A DNA stretch of 64,000 nucleotides from Acidobacteriota bacterium (GTDB lineage Bacteria > Acidobacteriota > Terriglobia > Acidiferrales > UBA7541), in assembly GCA_013289715.1 (NCBI GenBank), contig JABCZJ010000012.1, forward strand, positions 90,564 through 154,563. Reading direction: 5' to 3'. Shown in pieces: positions 26,686-36,053 of this stretch (position 1 is its first letter; each line of letters starts with the position of its first letter). Below the pieces are notes generated by a model. That model worked only from the letters and a program-made list of their open reading frames with translations. It searched no databases and was not told the origin of the DNA. The translations under genes and the position numbers were made by a program.

Positions 26686-27747
26686 TTACTTGTTCCCCGC
26701 AGCGTCGGATTCGGGGGCTTTGGGTTTTTTCCGGCGCGCTGTTTTCGGAGCCAGGGCGGTGGAATCGCGAAGGACCAAGCTGGTGCGGAGCATATATTCG
26801 CTTCCGGTCGGCGAAGGATTTTTTCGCCGTACATCCGTCAGAAGCGCATTGAAGGCCAAGCGTGCAATCTCTGCTTGCGACATTTTTACCGTGGTCAAAG
26901 GCGGAATCACGAACTGCGCCAGACGAATGTCGTCGAATCCCACCACCGAAAGTTCCTTCGGAACGTGGATCCCCTGCGCGTAACTTTCGCGCATCACACC
27001 CAGCGCCGTCATATCATTCGAACAGATGACCGCCGTGGGAATCTCCGCGACAGCGAAAAGCTTCTGCATCGCCGCGATGCCGCCCTCCATCGTGTGATTT
27101 CCTTCCACCAGGTGCTGCGGATCGACGGCCAATCCAATCTCGTCCATCGCCTGCATGAACGCGTGTTGTCGCGCAAGCGCAGTCTTCAGCGTCAGCGGGC
27201 CAGAAACAAACGCAATTTTTTCGTGGCGCAGCGCGGCCAGATGCTGCACCGCCTGTCGCAGCCCGTGCAAATAATCGATCTTGATCGTGCTGATCCGCGG
27301 CAGCGGCGGCCCCACGTCAATAAACACCAAAGGCACGTTGCGCGATTTCAGATCATCGAACAGCGCTTCTTCCATCCCGAACGTCACCACCGCCACGCCT
27401 TCCACGCGCCGTTCGATCATCCGCCGGACCGAAAGCGCCATTCGCCCGGGGTCGTGCACCGTGGAGGTCGTTAGAATCTCGTAGTTGTTCTGAACCGCGA
27501 TGTCCTCAAACCCCTGCACAATCTCAGGAAAAAACGGATTGGTAATTTCCGAAACAATCAATCCAAAAATTCGGCTGCGTCCGGACACCAGCGCGCGCGC
27601 CTGCGTGTTCGGGTAATATCCCAGCTCTTCGATCACCTTCCAGACGCGCCGCGAAAGCTGCGGCGTCACCGTAGGCACACCATTGATCGTGCGCGACACC
27701 GTCGCGATCGAAACCTTCGCCATCTTCGCAACTTCGTGAATGCTCAC
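26686..27747 (-). CDS. LacI family transcriptional regulator
   Basis: 353 aa, GTG at 27747 with GGAG upstream. The helix-turn-helix (SIHEVAKMAKVSIATVSRTING) and hinge (YYPNTQARALVSGRSR) are classical LacI/GalR, followed by a periplasmic-binding-protein-like sensor (IFGLIVSEITNPFFPEIVQGFE, GFDDIRLAQFVIPPLTTV). The C-terminus is a Lys-rich tail. LacI proteins bind palindromes with a central CG, and five AGTAAACG-type palindromes lie in noncoding DNA of this window before glycan and hydroxyproline genes. It is the only LacI member here, so it is the likely binder. Effector unknown; arabinose or an arabino-oligosaccharide is likely. Confidence 0.9.
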   Translation of the reverse strand: MSIHEVAKMAKVSIATVSRTINGVPTVTPQLSRRVWKVIEELGYYPNTQARALVSGRSRIFGLIVSEITNPFFPEIVQGFEDIAVQNNYEILTTSTVHDPGRMALSVRRMIERRVEGVAVVTFGMEEALFDDLKSRNVPLVFIDVGPPLPRISTIKIDYLHGLRQAVQHLAALRHEKIAFVSGPLTLKTALARQHAFMQAMDEIGLAVDPQHLVEGNHTMEGGIAAMQKLFAVAEIPTAVICSNDMTALGVMRESYAQGIHVPKELSVVGFDDIRLAQFVIPPLTTVKMSQAEIARLAFNALLTDVRRKNPSPTGSEYMLRTSLVLRDSTALAPKTARRKKPKAPESDAAGNK

Positions 27748-27873
27748 TGCCTATCTCCGTGACGCGTGCCACGTACTATCCACTCTCATGGCGGTTCCGT
27801 CAACGCCTGCATCGAATCCAGGGCGCCCGCACGCGAATTCTACAAACGGCAAACGCCCGCGTGCTGAAAAACA

Positions 27874-29865
27874 CTACCCGTCGGCATCTTCGGAATGCGT
27901 GCTCGTCTTCCAGTAAACCGCGTATCGCTCTCCGAAGATTTGATTCAGCGGAACCAACATCGTCGCATTCTTCTGGCCCACCGTCTGAAATGTCAAAGGC
28001 TGCCCCTTCACGGGCTCAATCCACGCGGCGGTACGTATTTCCTCCGCGGATTTCGCAAAAATATTCGCGCTACCCTTCGCATCGGCATGCGGAGGAGCCA
28101 GTTGCGTCGGCCCATGATCGGGGTCGTACTGCATTGCTTCCGTCAATCCCTCGGTTCCCAAGCGGGCAGCCAGCACGATTGGCCCGTAAAGCGCCGCTAC
28201 CTGTGTTCGATCACCCAGCAGCGGTTCGGTTCGCAACCGCATCGGCAACTTCACCTCCAGCCGGTCGCCATCCGCCCACTCCCGCGTAATTCTCAGATAG
28301 CTTCCGGGGCTGGAAAATACGGGCAGAGCCTTTCCGTTCAGCTCCACGGTGCCGCCATCCACCGCCCAGATCGGGATTCGTATATTGACGCCCGCCTGCA
28401 CCGGTTTTTCCGCTTTCACCGTGATGCTGGTGCCTTCCTGTCCGGGAAAGCTCGTCTTCTGGCGTACGGTAAGCCCCTTCTCGGGCCAGCGCACCTCAGA
28501 AGCGATAAACAGATTCACGAACACGTCGTGCTCGTTGTGCGAATAAATCGAATCGGTAAATTTTGAAAATTCTTCCACGCCGGTTCCCGTGCAGCACCAG
28601 AACGAATTGAATTGCGAATGGAAAAACTTCCAGTAGCCCGTCTCCAGCGGGAAATAATACATTTTCATCCCATTGTCAGGATTTTGCGTCCCCAGCCGCG
28701 AATTAAAGAGCGCCCGCTCGTAATAATCCATGTACCGCGGATCCGCCGTCCACTGATACACGTGCCGCGTCAGTTTCAGCATGTTGTACCCGCAGCAACA
28801 TTCCTCCGACCACAAGCTTAACGCCTTCGACAAATTTCCCGCGTCCGTGTCCCATCCTTCGCCATTGCTCGTCCCGCCCGTCACGTAAGCACGCTCTTGC
28901 GTCACCTCTTCCCAGAAATACTTGGACACCTCGTGGTAATAAGGATCGCCCGTCAGCTCGTATCTCCGCGCCGCGCCAATTACTTTGGGAATATTGGTAT
29001 TCGTGTGCAGGCCCTTCAGCTCATCTCGATGTCCCGCCAGCGGACCAAAGAAATCCGGCTGCTCGAATCGCGTCGCGGTGCGAAAGTACTGCCACTTCCC
29101 CGTAACCGCGCTCAAGTTATAAAGCGCCTCATTCGTTCCACCATACTCGGTCTTTAAAATTCGCTGCATGTGATCGTCGCTGATGCCATTCGTCCAATGG
29201 CCCATCCACCGCGCCATGCCCTCAGCCACCGCCAGAGCTTGCTCCGATTGGCAGTACGTGTGCATGTCCAAATTTCCCGCCATGATCTTGTGCAGCGTAT
29301 AGAAAGGCGCCCACACGCCCTTGCCGTCGCTCAACCGGTCAAAAAAACTCTCCGGAAACGCACTCAGATAACCGTTTCCCTTCGCGTCCTGGCATTTTGC
29401 GAGCTCGGCCACCACTGCTTCACCCTTCGTTTTCAATTCCGCGTCGCCCGTGCTGGCATACGCCAGCGCGCACGCCGAAAGAAAATGTCCCGTGAAATGT
29501 CCGCGCAGCTCGCAATCGGGAGCTTCCCAGCCGCCCAAAGGCTCCGCCGTGCTTGCCAATCCCGCGTTCACGCGGAAATTGTGCACCAGGCGATCAACAG
29601 GTAGAGAATGCAGGTATTGCAGATTCGCTTTGGTGGCATCCAGGAACGGCCCATCCAGCAAACGCACCTGCTCCATTGGAAATGGCGCGGCAAGCGCCGT
29701 CACGCGTCCTTCGGGACCGCGCGGACGTCCGCCTTGCAGCAGCAGATCCTCGAAAGCAGCGCCCCCAGCGAAAGCTCCCGCCGTTTTCGGAAGGCACGCC
29801 AGCGCTGCCGACGACATCACCCCGGATACAAATTGCCGCCGCGAAACCCCCTTGGGAAACTTCAC
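27874..29865 (-). CDS. GH127 beta-L-arabinofuranosidase, Tat-exported, complete
   Basis: 663 aa. Tat signal (VSRRQFVSGVMSSAALACL, residues 7-25). A full GH127 (alpha/alpha)6 domain: WEAPDCELRGHFTGHFLSA, GVWAPFYTLHKIMAGNLD, GTNEALYNLSAVTG. The zinc site of characterised beta-L-arabinofuranosidases (Glu-x-Cys plus Cys-Cys, one Cys being the nucleophile) is intact as Glu355/Cys357 (SEECCCGYNM) and Cys424/Cys425 (SFWCCTGTG). The C-terminal beta-sandwich follows. The type enzyme acts on beta-1,2-arabinobiose and Hyp-linked arabinose from extensin-like proteins. An operator-like site and promoter lie upstream. Confidence 0.93.
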   Translation of the reverse strand: MKFPKGVSRRQFVSGVMSSAALACLPKTAGAFAGGAAFEDLLLQGGRPRGPEGRVTALAAPFPMEQVRLLDGPFLDATKANLQYLHSLPVDRLVHNFRVNAGLASTAEPLGGWEAPDCELRGHFTGHFLSACALAYASTGDAELKTKGEAVVAELAKCQDAKGNGYLSAFPESFFDRLSDGKGVWAPFYTLHKIMAGNLDMHTYCQSEQALAVAEGMARWMGHWTNGISDDHMQRILKTEYGGTNEALYNLSAVTGKWQYFRTATRFEQPDFFGPLAGHRDELKGLHTNTNIPKVIGAARRYELTGDPYYHEVSKYFWEEVTQERAYVTGGTSNGEGWDTDAGNLSKALSLWSEECCCGYNMLKLTRHVYQWTADPRYMDYYERALFNSRLGTQNPDNGMKMYYFPLETGYWKFFHSQFNSFWCCTGTGVEEFSKFTDSIYSHNEHDVFVNLFIASEVRWPEKGLTVRQKTSFPGQEGTSITVKAEKPVQAGVNIRIPIWAVDGGTVELNGKALPVFSSPGSYLRITREWADGDRLEVKLPMRLRTEPLLGDRTQVAALYGPIVLAARLGTEGLTEAMQYDPDHGPTQLAPPHADAKGSANIFAKSAEEIRTAAWIEPVKGQPLTFQTVGQKNATMLVPLNQIFGERYAVYWKTSTHSEDADG

Positions 29866-29924
29866 GTTAAGCCCTCCCGTTCTTCGCTACAACTTGCCAC
29901 CGACCCGTCACAACCCCAATTTCG

Positions 29925-29938
29925 AGGAAGCGTTTACT
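29925..29938. promoter_or_regulatory. LacI-type operator D
   Basis: AGGAAGCGTTTACT, centre CG at 29931-29932, five of seven positions symmetric. It lies about 60 bp before the GH127 start and some 90 bp downstream of the presumed transcription start, a roadblock-type position. Confidence 0.45.
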
Positions 29939-30036
29939 CAGATTGCTGCAGCCCGACGCGCTCTCCTTGAAACGATCTCCGGATTCATTCTCGTTAGTAT
30001 CGTCGGGAGGTCTGCTGGCATGACAACCCTCTACGG

Positions 30037-30064
30037 AATATATCCGATTGCGAATTTTATGCAA
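30037..30064 (-). promoter_or_regulatory. Putative GH127 promoter
   Basis: On the minus strand TTGCAT (30059-30064) and TATATT (30037-30042) are separated by 16 bp. Confidence 0.4.
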
Positions 30065-30209
30065 GCACTTTACTGAATCCAAAATTGCCATAACATGCTG
30101 AAAATACATGTGTTATCCATTGCGCGACGCTCCATATCAGGCCGCCCGCCTTAAAGCGTTCCGCGAAATCGCAACGCCACAGCGTCTTCCAAAAATGGGA
30201 GCGCATCCA

Positions 30210-31364
30210 TTATCTCGCCTTGATTCTCACCATCACAACCCCATGGCTCGGCACATACGCGCTGAACGCCCCACTCGCAGTTTCCAGATCCTTCCTCAAC
30301 CACAAATCGCGTACCGACGCTTCGCCCTCGATCCCGAGCTGCGACAGTTTCACCGTCATCTGCTCGGTGCTGCGTTGCCGATTAAACAATCCAACCGCCT
30401 TACTCCCATCCGCGAGCGGCTTCATCCAGATCTCAAACGGTCCTTCCTGCGCGATGCGATACCCCTGCTTGCCGAGCGGGTCTTGGTCCACGGCAATCAC
30501 TTCGCGATTCGTCAGCAGCTCCACTGTGAAGGGCGTCATCCTCGTCAGATCGTTTCCCGCAATCAACGGCGCCGCCAGAATCGCCCACAGACTCATGTGC
30601 GTGCGGTATTCATCCTCGTTCATTCCGCCATTGCCCACTTCCAGCATGTCCGGATCGTTCCAATGTCCGGGGCGGGCGAATTTTTCCAGGCCGTTCTGGC
30701 TGAAGCCGATGTCCGCCATCACGCGATACTGGTCGCTGATGTCGCCGGTGGTGCGCCACAAATTCCCGCCCACCGAAGGGCCCCACTCCCACACCTTGTT
30801 CCATCCGTATTCGCAAAGGCTCAGCACCATGGGGCGTCCCGTTTTCTTCAGCGCGTCGTGCATCTTGGTGTACGCCGCAATCATTTCTTCGCGCGTGCCG
30901 CTCGATTGGCACCAATCGTATTTCAAATAGTCGATTCCCCACTTCGCGTAGCTCTGTGCGTCCTGTTCTTCGTGCCCCAGGCTGCCCTCATAACCAGCGC
31001 AAGTTTTCGCCGCGGGCGATGAATAGATGCCGATTTTCAGGCCCTTGCTATGTACGTAATCAGCCAGCGCCTTCATGTCTGGAAATTTTTGGTTGGGCTG
31101 GATGAATCCTTGCGCGTCGCGGCCGGCTTCCCAGGTATCGTCAATATTGATGTAGACGTACCCGGCATCCTTCATTCCGCTCGCCACCAGCGCATCCGCC
31201 GCCGCGCGCACGCCGCGGTCGTCTACCCGCTCCGCGAAATGATTCCAGCTGTTCCACCCCATCGGCGGGGTCGGCCCAGCGTTTTGCTCCTGCGCTCTGC
31301 TTGACGCCGCAGGAAACAAACAAAGCGCCCCCGCCAGCAGCCAAATAAACCTGTTGATTTTCAC
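30210..31364 (-). CDS. Secreted GH27 alpha-galactosidase
   Basis: 384 aa. GTG at 31364 is preferred over an upstream start because GGAGGG lies 10 bp before it and a signal peptide follows (INRFIWLLAGALCLFPAASSRAQ). GH27 features: PPMGWNSWNHF, INIDDTW, nucleophile Asp150 in YLKYDWC, CEYGW, and acid/base Asp237 in GHWNDPDML. It releases terminal alpha-galactose; some GH27 members act on beta-L-arabinopyranose, so that alternative stands. In extensins serine carries a single alpha-galactose, which would suit this enzyme in the present context. A C-terminal beta domain (residues 300-384) is intact. Confidence 0.92.
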   Translation of the reverse strand: MKINRFIWLLAGALCLFPAASSRAQEQNAGPTPPMGWNSWNHFAERVDDRGVRAAADALVASGMKDAGYVYINIDDTWEAGRDAQGFIQPNQKFPDMKALADYVHSKGLKIGIYSSPAAKTCAGYEGSLGHEEQDAQSYAKWGIDYLKYDWCQSSGTREEMIAAYTKMHDALKKTGRPMVLSLCEYGWNKVWEWGPSVGGNLWRTTGDISDQYRVMADIGFSQNGLEKFARPGHWNDPDMLEVGNGGMNEDEYRTHMSLWAILAAPLIAGNDLTRMTPFTVELLTNREVIAVDQDPLGKQGYRIAQEGPFEIWMKPLADGSKAVGLFNRQRSTEQMTVKLSQLGIEGEASVRDLWLRKDLETASGAFSAYVPSHGVVMVRIKAR

Positions 31365-31462
31365 GGTTGCAAATCCCTCCAGACTCTTGCGGAGAGCGGA
31401 AGAGCAGGGACACAGTATCACCAGCGATTTACAGCCGAACCAAAAAAACCGACGCGCCCGCC

Positions 31463-31482
31463 GGATGCCAGAACTGGCATCC
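31463..31482. repeat. Perfect hairpin downstream of TonB receptor gene
   Basis: GGATGCCAgaacTGGCATCC, 8-bp stem and 4-nt loop, 38 bp past the receptor stop. On the minus strand a run of seven T starts 14 nt after the stem, so it may assist termination, though spacing is long for an intrinsic terminator. Confidence 0.5.
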
Positions 31483-31519
31483 AGCGAACGCGATGGAGGG
31501 TGGACCTGGCCGCAACAAA

Positions 31520-34500
31520 CTAGAAAAATAGATTCAACCGAAACTCAATTTCTCTCGCTCCGTTGTTTCCCGGGCTGTTCGGGGTAGTGATCGTGCCAGC
31601 TTGACCAAAGCTGCCGTTGTTAATATTTACGTTCGCGGGACTGGCAGCTTGGAGCCCTTCCGGCGTTGGACCAAAGTTCGGATGGTTGTACACATTCAGA
31701 AGCTCGGTTTGAAACGACACGCGAAACCGCTCGTTGATTGGTATCTGCTTGCTGATAGCAATGTCCTGGTTGAAATATCGGGGTCCGTACAACCACGGGT
31801 TCAATGCGAATGCTCCCGGGGTCGTGTTGGGAGTGATATACGCGGGGTTGGCGGTTCCGTTAGAGGCAAGGTACTTCGGGTTGATTAGATCCACCGTGGT
31901 TTGCCCAGGGACATGGTAGACGCTGACGGAACTCTGCAATTGCGACGTTGTTACACCGTTCAGCACCATACCGCTATCGCCGAAGTCATTATAAGTGGAT
32001 GAAATATTTCCATTGATGGACTGAACACCAAGGAGCTGGAAGGGCTCTCCGCTCTGCAGCGTCAAGATCGTTCCGACTGACCAACCTCCAACGAGCTTGT
32101 CCACCCACCCCGTCTGATTCACGAATTGCTTCCCGGAGCCAAACGGCAGATCGTAGGTGCCGTTCGCATGGAAAGAATTTCGAATGTCAAACGGCAGCGG
32201 CCCGTAACTCTGTCGCAGGTTGCGCAAAGAAAACTGATTGAACACCCCGGTCCAGGAATTCTGCGTGTTGATTCCTAGCGTATGGCTCCAGGTGTAGTTC
32301 GCATCGAACTGCATCCCGTGCCATTGCTTCTGTCGGAAATCTATTTGGAGCCCGTTGTAATTCGAGTAGCCAGCTGCTGTAGTCAACCCCACATCTTGCC
32401 CAGTGTTCAGCGGGTTCATCTGGAAATAGTTGATCGGCTGCGTCCCGCCGGCTCCCGTATAGCCGCCGTTCGCCGCGCAGGGAGCAAAAGTTGTCACGAT
32501 GTTGCAGAAATACGTCGGGCTGCCACCGGGTCCGCCAGCCATCGCTGTAGCCAGTCCGCCGGCTGCTCCTGCTTGCAGCATCGAAATAAAGGTCGAGTTC
32601 CCATAACCTTGCCCCGCCGGCACACCCGTGAACGCCGCGTCGAAGATGGGTGTCGCAGCTTGCCCCGCAAACCCGTTATTCGCAAAAGAATTCGGATTCC
32701 CGTTTGCGGCGTTAATGGCCAGATTCTTCTGCGCTTGCTGGAACTGCGGCAGGAATCCGGCGTTTCCGTTTCCACCAAAAATATTCACCTCGTCGGTGAA
32801 CACGTTCAGCCACTGATGCACGCTGTGGCTGCCGATGTAGCGGAACTCGATCGCGTTGTTCCGGCCAATCGGACGCTGAATACTCAGGTTCCAGGATTCA
32901 GTGTAAGGCTGCTTGATATTCGGATCAAACGCACCTAACGCGATTCCGGGATTGAAAATCTGCTGGTAAGGATACACGAACGTCAACCCGGCTTCGGGAT
33001 AGGTCGTCGTGTAGTTCGGGGTCAGGTTTTGGTACGGTGGAAATGGTTGTCCGAGCAGCAGCGACCCCGGCTTGAATTGGCCCGCTGAGGTTGGAGTAAG
33101 GCTGTCAACGAGCTGATTGTTCTGATAGAAAAACGCGCCATAATCGGTCGCGGCGTCCCAAAAGAACTGATACGGCTCGGTGTACTTTCTAAATGCGAAT
33201 CCGGCTCGAACCACCGTTTGGCCTTGAGCCGTGAGCTTACCCATGAAACCGTCTGTGAAGGCCGGACTCCACGCAAATCCAATCTGTGGCTGTGGACTTA
33301 CGTTCCAGGAGTTGTATTGATGCCCTCTGGCTACGAACAGCGGGTCTTGGTTCCCCGTTAGAACCCCGGGCTTGAATTCGTTTCCTGCTCCAGACGGCCC
33401 CCACACTCCGTCCAATCCGACGCTTTCATACGCATTCTTCAGGTCGTGGTCGTCACCCGTAAAGTCCCATCGCAGTCCGTAGTTCAGAGTGAAGTTCGGC
33501 TTTATCTTCCAAGAGTCCTGAAAGAACAAACCCCAGGCTTTCTGTAACTCATCCAGTACGAATGGTGCCGTCGAGTTGGTTTGGTATTGCTTGGTCTGAG
33601 GGTTGAGAGCGAACGCCGTACGAACGGCATAGCCGTTCGACGCCCCAATGTCCCCCGCAAGGATAGCGTACAGTTGCTCTCCTTCGGTCTGTTGTGCCGA
33701 GTTCGCGCCTGCCGCACTCAACGCAGCTGCCATCGGATTCAACGCCGGATCGCCGGTTACCAGACCCAGGTTCGTAAATTCGATACCGGACGGAGCATTC
33801 CAGTAATGGTCCTGCTCGCGATACCATGAGAATCCGAAGTTAAATGTGTGGGCGGAATGCTGCCACGTCAGGGAATCAGACATATTAAAAAGTGGGTAGT
33901 AGGTGGACGTTGGCTGTTGAAACAAATCTCCAGACATGTTCCCGTTGTAGGTCGGATAGTTCCACTGTACGTTTTGACTCGATCCCGGGACCGGCGGCGC
34001 TACTCCCGCGCCGTAAATGTCCCAGTTGTACAGGAATCCGCCGCGGAATTGATTCACGAGCGTAGGCTTAATGGTCCAGTCAAACCCAAAAGCTGCGGTG
34101 TAGGCTTTCCCATTGTTGGCCCCGTCGGAGTTGCTGAAAGCGGCGCCTGGAAACCACGGAGCGGTTTGGCCAGCATCGTTGAACTTCGTTTCGTTCCACG
34201 CCAAGTTGAATCGGATGCTCTGTGACATGTTGTAATCAACCCGAATCGTCGGAAAATACTGCGTTATGGGGCTGCCTACCTGAAAACTTAGAAGCTGAAC
34301 GCTGGGGTCATTCGCCACGTTCGTCAATTTCCCGAGCGAAAGGATGCTGTTGATCTTGGTCTGTTCCGCGGTGTAAACGCTGTTAATCGTGTTGTTAACG
34401 CCCGCCACCGCTGCGACGCTAGTCGGTGTTCCGATCAATTGCACCGATTGGGTAACGCCCCCGGGTCCGCTAAAAGAAAACAGACCGCTCTGCGAGGCCG

Positions 34501-35482
34501 TCGTCAGGACGTTGTTCGTCTGTGTGTAGGCGCCGGGCTGCTTGGACATCGCAAAGGTACCGAAAAAGAACAGCTTATCTTTCAGGATCGGGCCGCCAAT
34601 GCTGCCCCCAAAATCATTCTTGATGAACTTGTTTTTCGGAAGGCCCGACGCATCATTGGCCCAGCTGTTCGCGTTCAATCCAGCATTCTGATAATTATCA
34701 AACACACGGCCATGATACGCATTCGTGCCGCGGCGCGTGATGAAGTTTACCTGCATGTTCGTCGCGCCGTACCCCTGGTTCACATCCAGTTGGTCCGTTT
34801 GCACGGTCATTTCCTGAATGTCTTCCAAGCGCGCTTGCAGGGCCGGTTGCTGATTTCCTGAGAATTTCATCCGGCTGGTGCTCGAAATCACTCCGTCTAT
34901 ATTGTTTCCCTGCGCGATCACCGGCAGTCCGTTCCACGTGCCGTTGCCGTTCCCAGGCGTACCAGTGAATCCCGCCGCCAAAAACGACAACGTGCTTACG
35001 TCGCGTCCGCTTAAGGGCAAATTTTCCAGCTGTTTCATGTCAATATTCGTGCCGAGGGCGTTTGATGTCGTTTCCACCAACGGCGTCTCGTTTTCACGAA
35101 CTTCCACCGTTTCCGTCTCCTGGCCAACCCTCAAACTCGCAACGATATCGGTCACCTGGGTCGCATGGACCGTGACTTCGGTGAACGTCTGCGTCTGAAA
35201 AGCCGCCTTCGTCACCGTCAGCTTATAAGTGCCTAGCGACAGGTTGACGAACGTGTATGTTCCATCGCCCGACGTTACGGCAGTTCGCATGTCATTCGTC
35301 GAAAGATCTTGCAGCGTCAGTGTCGTGCCCGGCACAAGCCTGCCGCTAGGATCCATAACGGTCACGTTGATCGAACCCTGGCTCCCCGCCTGTCCCCACG
35401 CCGGCTGCACTCCCAACGCCACCACCGCCAGAAAACACGCCAGCACGCTCAAACAGAATCCCAATGAGAAACTGCGCGACAT
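31520..35482 (-). CDS. TonB-dependent receptor-like outer membrane protein (Oar type)
   Basis: 1320 aa. ATG at 35482 has AAGGAGG 6 bp upstream and starts a signal peptide (MSRSFSLGFCLSVLACFLAVVALG); an earlier in-frame start is less likely. Residues 30-120 form a carboxypeptidase-regulatory-like domain (INVTVMDPSGRLVPGTTLTL, GTYTFVNLSLGTYKLTV). A plug domain follows (ENLPLSGRDVSTLSFLAAGF, MTVQTDQLDVNQGYG) and then a long beta-barrel ending in aromatic FRLNLFF. Such Acidobacterial proteins are thought to take up or bind large substrates, often glycans or peptides. Its promoter carries both a LacI-type palindrome and the TTGTAT motif. Confidence 0.9.
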   Translation of the reverse strand: MSRSFSLGFCLSVLACFLAVVALGVQPAWGQAGSQGSINVTVMDPSGRLVPGTTLTLQDLSTNDMRTAVTSGDGTYTFVNLSLGTYKLTVTKAAFQTQTFTEVTVHATQVTDIVASLRVGQETETVEVRENETPLVETTSNALGTNIDMKQLENLPLSGRDVSTLSFLAAGFTGTPGNGNGTWNGLPVIAQGNNIDGVISSTSRMKFSGNQQPALQARLEDIQEMTVQTDQLDVNQGYGATNMQVNFITRRGTNAYHGRVFDNYQNAGLNANSWANDASGLPKNKFIKNDFGGSIGGPILKDKLFFFGTFAMSKQPGAYTQTNNVLTTASQSGLFSFSGPGGVTQSVQLIGTPTSVAAVAGVNNTINSVYTAEQTKINSILSLGKLTNVANDPSVQLLSFQVGSPITQYFPTIRVDYNMSQSIRFNLAWNETKFNDAGQTAPWFPGAAFSNSDGANNGKAYTAAFGFDWTIKPTLVNQFRGGFLYNWDIYGAGVAPPVPGSSQNVQWNYPTYNGNMSGDLFQQPTSTYYPLFNMSDSLTWQHSAHTFNFGFSWYREQDHYWNAPSGIEFTNLGLVTGDPALNPMAAALSAAGANSAQQTEGEQLYAILAGDIGASNGYAVRTAFALNPQTKQYQTNSTAPFVLDELQKAWGLFFQDSWKIKPNFTLNYGLRWDFTGDDHDLKNAYESVGLDGVWGPSGAGNEFKPGVLTGNQDPLFVARGHQYNSWNVSPQPQIGFAWSPAFTDGFMGKLTAQGQTVVRAGFAFRKYTEPYQFFWDAATDYGAFFYQNNQLVDSLTPTSAGQFKPGSLLLGQPFPPYQNLTPNYTTTYPEAGLTFVYPYQQIFNPGIALGAFDPNIKQPYTESWNLSIQRPIGRNNAIEFRYIGSHSVHQWLNVFTDEVNIFGGNGNAGFLPQFQQAQKNLAINAANGNPNSFANNGFAGQAATPIFDAAFTGVPAGQGYGNSTFISMLQAGAAGGLATAMAGGPGGSPTYFCNIVTTFAPCAANGGYTGAGGTQPINYFQMNPLNTGQDVGLTTAAGYSNYNGLQIDFRQKQWHGMQFDANYTWSHTLGINTQNSWTGVFNQFSLRNLRQSYGPLPFDIRNSFHANGTYDLPFGSGKQFVNQTGWVDKLVGGWSVGTILTLQSGEPFQLLGVQSINGNISSTYNDFGDSGMVLNGVTTSQLQSSVSVYHVPGQTTVDLINPKYLASNGTANPAYITPNTTPGAFALNPWLYGPRYFNQDIAISKQIPINERFRVSFQTELLNVYNHPNFGPTPEGLQAASPANVNINNGSFGQAGTITTPNSPGNNGAREIEFRLNLFF

Positions 35483-35753
35483 ATTTCCTCCTTGTTCACC
35501 GCCGGAACTTTTTCGCGACTCGCCGCACACAGAACTTGAACCGAAACGTCCGCAAAATTGCACGAGGACCCGATCAAAAGTCTTATAGGACATGGCCACT
35601 CCTCGTCGTGCCATAAATGATTTCAGCCTCGCCGTTGTTGCGTCGATCGAATTGCAAACCAGAAGGAACGGCCGCGCCGCATGCTAGGGTGGTAGCGCAA
35701 GCGCGGCCAGGCAGGTGTGCTGCTCCAGCGGAAATCGTCAATGTTTTTCTATA

Positions 35754-35769
35754 GAGTAAACGCTTACTC
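35754..35769. promoter_or_regulatory. LacI-type operator E, best palindrome
   Basis: GAGTAAACGCTTACTC: 7 of 8 half-site positions are symmetric about the central CG (35761-35762). It lies about 50-60 bp downstream of the presumed start of the receptor transcript. Confidence 0.6.
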
Positions 35770-35819
35770 ATAATCCCCATTACCCCAATGGGACGGACCA
35801 CCCACTCGATGCCGTGTCT

Positions 35820-35846
35820 TTTATATTGTATTCGATATCCTGTCAA
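35820..35846 (-). promoter_or_regulatory. TonB receptor promoter with embedded TTGTAT motif
   Basis: On the minus strand TTGACA (35841-35846) is a consensus -35, with TATAAA (35820-35825) as -10 at 15-bp spacing. On the plus strand TTGTATTCGATATCC (35827-35841) fills the spacer and aligns with the sites at 1024, 5721, 11381 and 52629. Confidence 0.55.
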
Positions 35847-36053
35847 GCCATTTCTTGCCCTCCCTAATGGATTCCTACTACTCCCCGCCACCTCAGCTCG
35901 CCAGCCAGTCCCCCTGCCAGTCTTCTTTCGCTCGGCCTGACTTCCACATCGTTCCATGCACCCACGACTTCTCACGCGCCGCGATTGCTGGCAGAATCAG
36001 GTCGATCTCGTGCTAGAACGAATCCAGCGTTGAATGGACTCCCTCAATCCGCG

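Larger units (their letters stand above)
29866..30209. other. 344-bp control region upstream of GH127
   Basis: No gene is evident; a short minus-strand frame running out of the GH127 gene is not supported by a ribosome site. It holds the GH127 promoter (30037-30064), operator D (29925-29938), and a GH27 gene end at its right side, so the leftward GH127 gene has its own promoter rather than being read only from GH27. Confidence 0.6.
35483..36053. other. 571-bp divergent intergenic region
   Basis: No supported gene. It contains the receptor promoter (35820-35846), a TTGTAT motif (35827-35841) and LacI operator E (35754-35769). The receptor leader is thus over 300 nt long. The right half, toward the TPR gene, shows nothing I can name. 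Confidence 0.6.

Noticed and set aside
26616..26834. 72-aa minus-strand frame between araB and lacI-type genes
   Set aside because: Mostly overlaps the 3-prime end of the LacI-family gene in another frame.
29867..30109. 80-aa minus-strand frame upstream of GH127
   Set aside because: Sits on the promoter and operator region, no ribosome site or domain.
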